A model generated the notes under the pieces. That model saw nothing but the letters and a program-made list of their open reading frames with translations. It did not search any database and was not told where the DNA came from. This document shows positions 61,158-64,000 of a DNA stretch of 64,000 bases, piece after piece. Origin of the DNA: CAWCFV01 sp963794995. GTDB taxonomy: Bacteria; Actinomycetota; Actinomycetes; JACCUZ01. The position numbers and the translations under genes were made by a program. The DNA lies in assembly GCA_963794995.1 (NCBI GenBank), contig CAWCFV010000002.1:3286001-3350000 (forward strand), given 5' to 3'. Positions within the stretch are counted from its first letter, which is position 1, and each line of letters opens with the position of its first letter.

Positions 61158-62204
61158 ATGACGACCGATCCGGCGTACCAGCCGAGCGACGACCGCTACT
61201 CCGTGCACCCCTACCGGCGGACCGGCCGCAGCGGCCTGGTGCTGCCCGCGGTGTCACTGGGCCTGTGGCACAACTTCGGCGACGACAAGCCGCTCGAGAG
61301 CCAGCGCGCCATCCTGCGCCGGGCGTTCGACCGGGGCGTGACGCACTTCGACCTGGCGAACAACTACGGCCCGCCCTACGGCTCGGCCGAGGTCAACTTC
61401 GGGCGGATCTTCCGCGAGGACTTCCGGCCGTTCCGCGACGAGCTGGTCATCTCGACGAAGGCCGGATACGACATGTGGCCCGGCCCGTACGGCGACGGCG
61501 GCTCGCGGAAGTACCTGCTGGCCTCGCTGGACCAGAGCCTGGCCCGGATGGGGCTGGACCACGTCGACATCTTCTACTCCCACCGCAGCGACCCGGACAC
61601 CCCGCTCGAGGAGACGATGGGGGCGCTGGCGACCGCCGTCCTGTCCGGCCGGGCGACGTACGCGGGCATCTCGTCGTACTCGGCGCAGCGGACCCGCGAG
61701 GCCGCGGCCGTGATGCGCGACCTCGGCGTGCCGCTGCTCATCCACCAGCCGTCGTACTCGATGCTCAACCGCTGGGTCGAGGCCGGCGACCCCTCGCTGC
61801 TCGACGTGCTCGGCGAGGAAGGGATCGGCTGCATCGCCTTCTCGCCGCTGGCGCAGGGGATGCTCACCGACCGGTACCTCCACGGCATCCCGGAGGGCTC
61901 GCGCGCCGCGCAGGGGAAGTCGCTGGACCCGGAGCTGCTCTCGGACGCCAGCCTCACCCACGTCCGGGCCCTGCACGAGATCGCGCAGGGGCGTGGCCAG
62001 TCGCTGGCGCAGATGGCGCTGGCCTGGATCCTGCGAGACCCGCGCATCACGTCGGTGCTCATCGGGGCCAGCAGCGTGGACCAGCTCGACGACAACCTGG
62101 CCGCGGTCGAGCGGCTCGGCTTCACCGACGACGAGCTCGCCACGATCGACGGGCATGCCGTCGACTCGGGCATCAACCTCTGGGCCCGGTCCTCGGCGAC
62201 CTGA
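61158..62204 (+). CDS. Aldo/keto reductase, YghZ (L-glyceraldehyde-3-phosphate reductase)-like
   Basis: 348 residues, ATG at 61158. The YghZ/AKR14 features are LGLWHNFGDDKPLESQRAIL, the tetrad Asp/Tyr in FDLANNYGPPYGSAE, Lys in ISTKAGYDMWPGPYG, His in FYSHRSDPDTPLEETMGAL, and SPLAQGMLTDRYL. This group reduces L-glyceraldehyde-3-phosphate and methylglyoxal with NADPH. It is the third aldo/keto reductase of the window and the most confidently placed in a subgroup. Confidence 0.93.
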   Translation: MTTDPAYQPSDDRYSVHPYRRTGRSGLVLPAVSLGLWHNFGDDKPLESQRAILRRAFDRGVTHFDLANNYGPPYGSAEVNFGRIFREDFRPFRDELVISTKAGYDMWPGPYGDGGSRKYLLASLDQSLARMGLDHVDIFYSHRSDPDTPLEETMGALATAVLSGRATYAGISSYSAQRTREAAAVMRDLGVPLLIHQPSYSMLNRWVEAGDPSLLDVLGEEGIGCIAFSPLAQGMLTDRYLHGIPEGSRAAQGKSLDPELLSDASLTHVRALHEIAQGRGQSLAQMALAWILRDPRITSVLIGASSVDQLDDNLAAVERLGFTDDELATIDGHAVDSGINLWARSSAT

Positions 62205-62257
62205 TCGGCGGGGGTGCGACCGGCACGGCCCCGGGTGCGCCGGTTAGGGTCGGACCG

Positions 62258-62632
62258 GTGGAGGAGACCAGGGCCCGGCGGGTGGTCGACGCGCTGCGCG
62301 AGCGCGGCGTCGACGCCCGGCTGGAGAAGGTGAACGTCTACCAGTTCGGCATCGCCGTGCGGCTCTCCGGCGGCCGCACCGCGGTCTGGGACAGCGACGG
62401 GACCCTGCACCTCGAGGCGCAGGTGATGGCCAACGGGATGCTGGTGGGCTTCGTCCCCCAGATCGAGGGGTCCGAGGACTTCGACGACGACCAGGTCGTC
62501 CAGGCCATCGTGGGCACCGACTACGACCAGCCGGTCGCGCGCCGGCGCACGACCGCCCCGGCCCCGGCCGCACCCCTGCCCCGCGAGGGCGGGGTGTTCC
62601 GCCGCTTCCTCGGCGGCTTCCGCCACGACTGA
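62258..62632 (+). CDS. Hypothetical small soluble protein
   Basis: 124 residues from the GTG at 62258 (VEETRARRVVDALRERG). The body alternates helix and strands (LEKVNVYQFGIAVRLSGGRT, then AVWDSDGTLHLEAQVMANGM and FVPQIEGSEDFDDDQVVQAI). A Pro/Ala/Arg linker leads to GVFRRFLGGFRHD. Codon use is like the neighbours. No family or catalytic motif recognised; a role in membrane or protein binding through the C-terminal Phe/Arg segment would be a guess. It is 53 bases downstream of the reductase gene on the same strand. Confidence 0.65.
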   Translation: MEETRARRVVDALRERGVDARLEKVNVYQFGIAVRLSGGRTAVWDSDGTLHLEAQVMANGMLVGFVPQIEGSEDFDDDQVVQAIVGTDYDQPVARRRTTAPAPAAPLPREGGVFRRFLGGFRHD

Positions 62633-62665
62633 CCCGCCCGCCCCCCGTGCGGGACCGTGCGGGAC

Positions 62666-62741
62666 CGCTCGTTTGCGACATCGTTCACCGACACGCCGTA
62701 CCGGCTGTCGGCGTGTCGGGGACCCAGGTCGCAAACGAGCG
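62666..62741. repeat. Nested palindrome (long hairpin) between convergent genes
   Basis: The outer arms are 14 bp, CGCTCGTTTGCGAC (62666-62679) with GTCGCAAACGAGCG (62728-62741). The inner arms are 11 bp, CCGACACGCCG (62688-62698) with CGGCGTGTCGG (62709-62719). All pairs are perfect. It lies between the convergent hypothetical and MFS genes, so it may act as a bidirectional terminator, and the inner arms recur at 16868-16907. A short direct repeat (GTGCGGGACC twice) lies just before it. Confidence 0.7.
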
Positions 62742-62753
62742 CTGGGGGTGGGG

Positions 62754-64000
62754 TCAGGTGGTGGTGTCGAGGTCGGTGGCGGCCAGGCGGGCCCGGGTGG
62801 CGCGCTCCCGGACGGCGTGCTCGTCGGTCTGCGCGTCGTAGTGCCAGAAGTCCCGCAGCCAGGCGGTGGTCGCGGCCACGCCCACCACGCACAGCACGCC
62901 GCCGCTGACGATCGAGGCGCGCACCGAGGTGGCGTCGGCCACCAGGCCCGAGCGGGCCTGGCCGCCCAGCGGGCCCACCGAGTACGAGAGCATCTCGATG
63001 CCGGCCAGCCGGCCGCGCTTCTCGTCGGGGATCGTCTGGTGCCAGATGGTGGCCCGGAAGATGCCGCTGACCATGTCCGCGCCCCCGGCCACCACGAGGA
63101 ACACCAGCGCGACCCAGACCGACGGGGCGAGGCCGGCGAGGGCGATCGCCCCGCCCCAGACCATCGAGGCGACCACGACGGCGCGCCCGTGGTGGCGGAA
63201 GCGCGACGTCCAGCCGCTGGTCAGGGTCGCGAGCAGGGTGCCGACGCTCTCCGCCGTGTACAGCAGGCCCAGCGCCGTCGGCTTCTCGAGGACGTCCTGC
63301 GCGAAGGCGGGGAACAGCACGATCGGCATCGCCATGAACATCGCGACCATGTCGATGACATAGGTGCCGAGCAGGTCCTTGCGCCCGACGGCGTACCGGA
63401 TGCCCTCGACGATGGCGGCAACGCTCGGCGGCGTGCTGCTGTCGGTCGGCGGGTAGCGGCGCAGGGCGGCGAACAACATCGTGGCGAGCACCAGGCCGAC
63501 GGTGTCGACGGCGAACGCCCAGCCCACCCCGGCAGTGCTCACCAGCAGCCCGCCCAGGGCCGGGCCGAGCAGCGTGCCGATCTGCATGCCCAGGGTCGAC
63601 ACCGACACGGCGGCGGGCAGCTCGTCGTGGCGGACCGTCCGCGGGATCAGCGCCTCGCGGCTGGGCCGCTGCAGCGACTGGGCGATGGAGAGGAAGAACC
63701 CGACCGCGTAGATGGCCCACACGCTGGGGCGGTCGAGCACGGCATTGACCAGCAGGGCCGCCGTGAGCACCACCTGTGCGACGGCCGTCCAGACGAGCAG
63801 GGTGCGACGGTCCACGTGGTCGGCCAGCGCGCCGCCGTAGAGGCCGAACACGACGAGCGGGACCAGCCCGACCAGCCCCATGGCTCCGACGGCGAAGTTC
63901 GACCCGGTCAGCTGGTAGATCTGGAACGGCAGGGCGACGTAGCTGACCATGCCGCCCAGGTAGAACACCGTCCCGGCCCAGAACAGCAGCCGGAAGTCCC
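62754..64000 (-). CDS. MFS transporter, DHA3/Enterobactin-exporter-like (N-terminus beyond window)
   Basis: The frame runs from the stop at 62754 to the right edge; the last visible codons read DFRLLFWAGTVFYLGGMVSY, so only a few N-terminal residues are missing. Conserved parts are YVALPFQIYQLTGSNFAVGA, GLYGGALADHVDRRTLLVW (motif A) and LGPALGGLLVSTAGVGWAFA. The layout of twelve helices and no extra domain fits DHA3 exporters. The substrate is unknown. Unlike the MFS proteins at 50612 and 53357 it lacks a cNMP domain. Confidence 0.88.
   Translation of the reverse strand, partial: DFRLLFWAGTVFYLGGMVSYVALPFQIYQLTGSNFAVGAMGLVGLVPLVVFGLYGGALADHVDRRTLLVWTAVAQVVLTAALLVNAVLDRPSVWAIYAVGFFLSIAQSLQRPSREALIPRTVRHDELPAAVSVSTLGMQIGTLLGPALGGLLVSTAGVGWAFAVDTVGLVLATMLFAALRRYPPTDSSTPPSVAAIVEGIRYAVGRKDLLGTYVIDMVAMFMAMPIVLFPAFAQDVLEKPTALGLLYTAESVGTLLATLTSGWTSRFRHHGRAVVVASMVWGGAIALAGLAPSVWVALVFLVVAGGADMVSGIFRATIWHQTIPDEKRGRLAGIEMLSYSVGPLGGQARSGLVADATSVRASIVSGGVLCVVGVAATTAWLRDFWHYDAQTDEHAVRERATRARLAATDLDTTT

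Noticed and set aside
1..64000. tRNA, rRNA, prophage or insertion sequences
   Set aside because: Reading both strands gave no cloverleaf with tRNA consensus arms, no rRNA core sequences, no integrase, transposase or phage structural genes.

Overview
The window is very GC-rich DNA (by eye well over 70 percent) with dense genes, many GTG starts, GTGA and TGATG stop/start overlaps and typical actinobacterial families: DUF222-HNH endonuclease, HelD/HelR, SURF1, a PhoP/PhoR-like two-component system, TIGR03086, DUF3516 helicase and HrpA. It is a chromosomal segment of an actinomycete (Actinomycetota). The genus cannot be fixed from the sequence. I saw no rRNA, tRNA, prophage, transposase or CRISPR array.

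Layout. 1-16.8 kb: small enzymes and housekeeping genes, namely a lipoprotein cut by the window edge, a TfoX-like protein, an aldo/keto reductase, an SDR plus zinc dehydrogenase operon, a methyltransferase/hydrolase pair, a SigG-type sigma factor, an acyl-CoA synthetase, a YbaK-type deacylase and an MFS exporter. 17-23.6 kb: a cell-wall peptidase-like protein, then a tightly coupled operon of a 56-residue membrane protein, an NCS1 permease, a zinc alcohol dehydrogenase and a tandem nitrilase-fold protein, followed by a NYN nuclease-like gene. 24.6-36.9 kb: DUF222-HNH, two more ECF sigma factors (one paired with a YCII/DGPF protein), an MFS exporter, and two large RNA helicase genes (DUF3516 type and HrpA) that carry about 20 single-base frameshifts between them. 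37-42.6 kb: a secreted thermonuclease-like protein behind a CRP/GlxR-like site, a histidine-rich cation efflux protein, a DinB-type protein, an SGNH hydrolase, an NagZ-like lipoprotein and DUF5522.

42.6-43.6 kb is the only gene-free kilobase and the most unusual part. It holds paired TGTGGA motifs, a possible promoter, then ten regularly spaced (49-57 nt) hairpins capped by GNRA tetraloops. Their stems differ in sequence but keep pairing, and the array ends in a strong terminator. I interpret it as a structured non-coding RNA of about 660 nt that I do not recognise.

43.6-64 kb: a paralogue of the 2.7-kb protein, a second aldo/keto reductase, the phoP/phoR-like pair with 11-bp direct-repeat boxes (repeated before the downstream secreted-protein gene), DUF3817, SURF1, TesB, two MFS proteins fused to cyclic-nucleotide-binding domains on either side of a metallo-beta-lactamase-fold hydrolase, an FUSC protein, HelD/HelR, a GAF-GGDEF-EAL protein, a third aldo/keto reductase and a truncated MFS gene at the right edge.

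Caution: single-base frameshifts cluster between 17.4 and 34.8 kb. Most look like one extra C or G in the coding strand at a codon boundary, so consensus error in this stretch is at least as likely as real gene decay.
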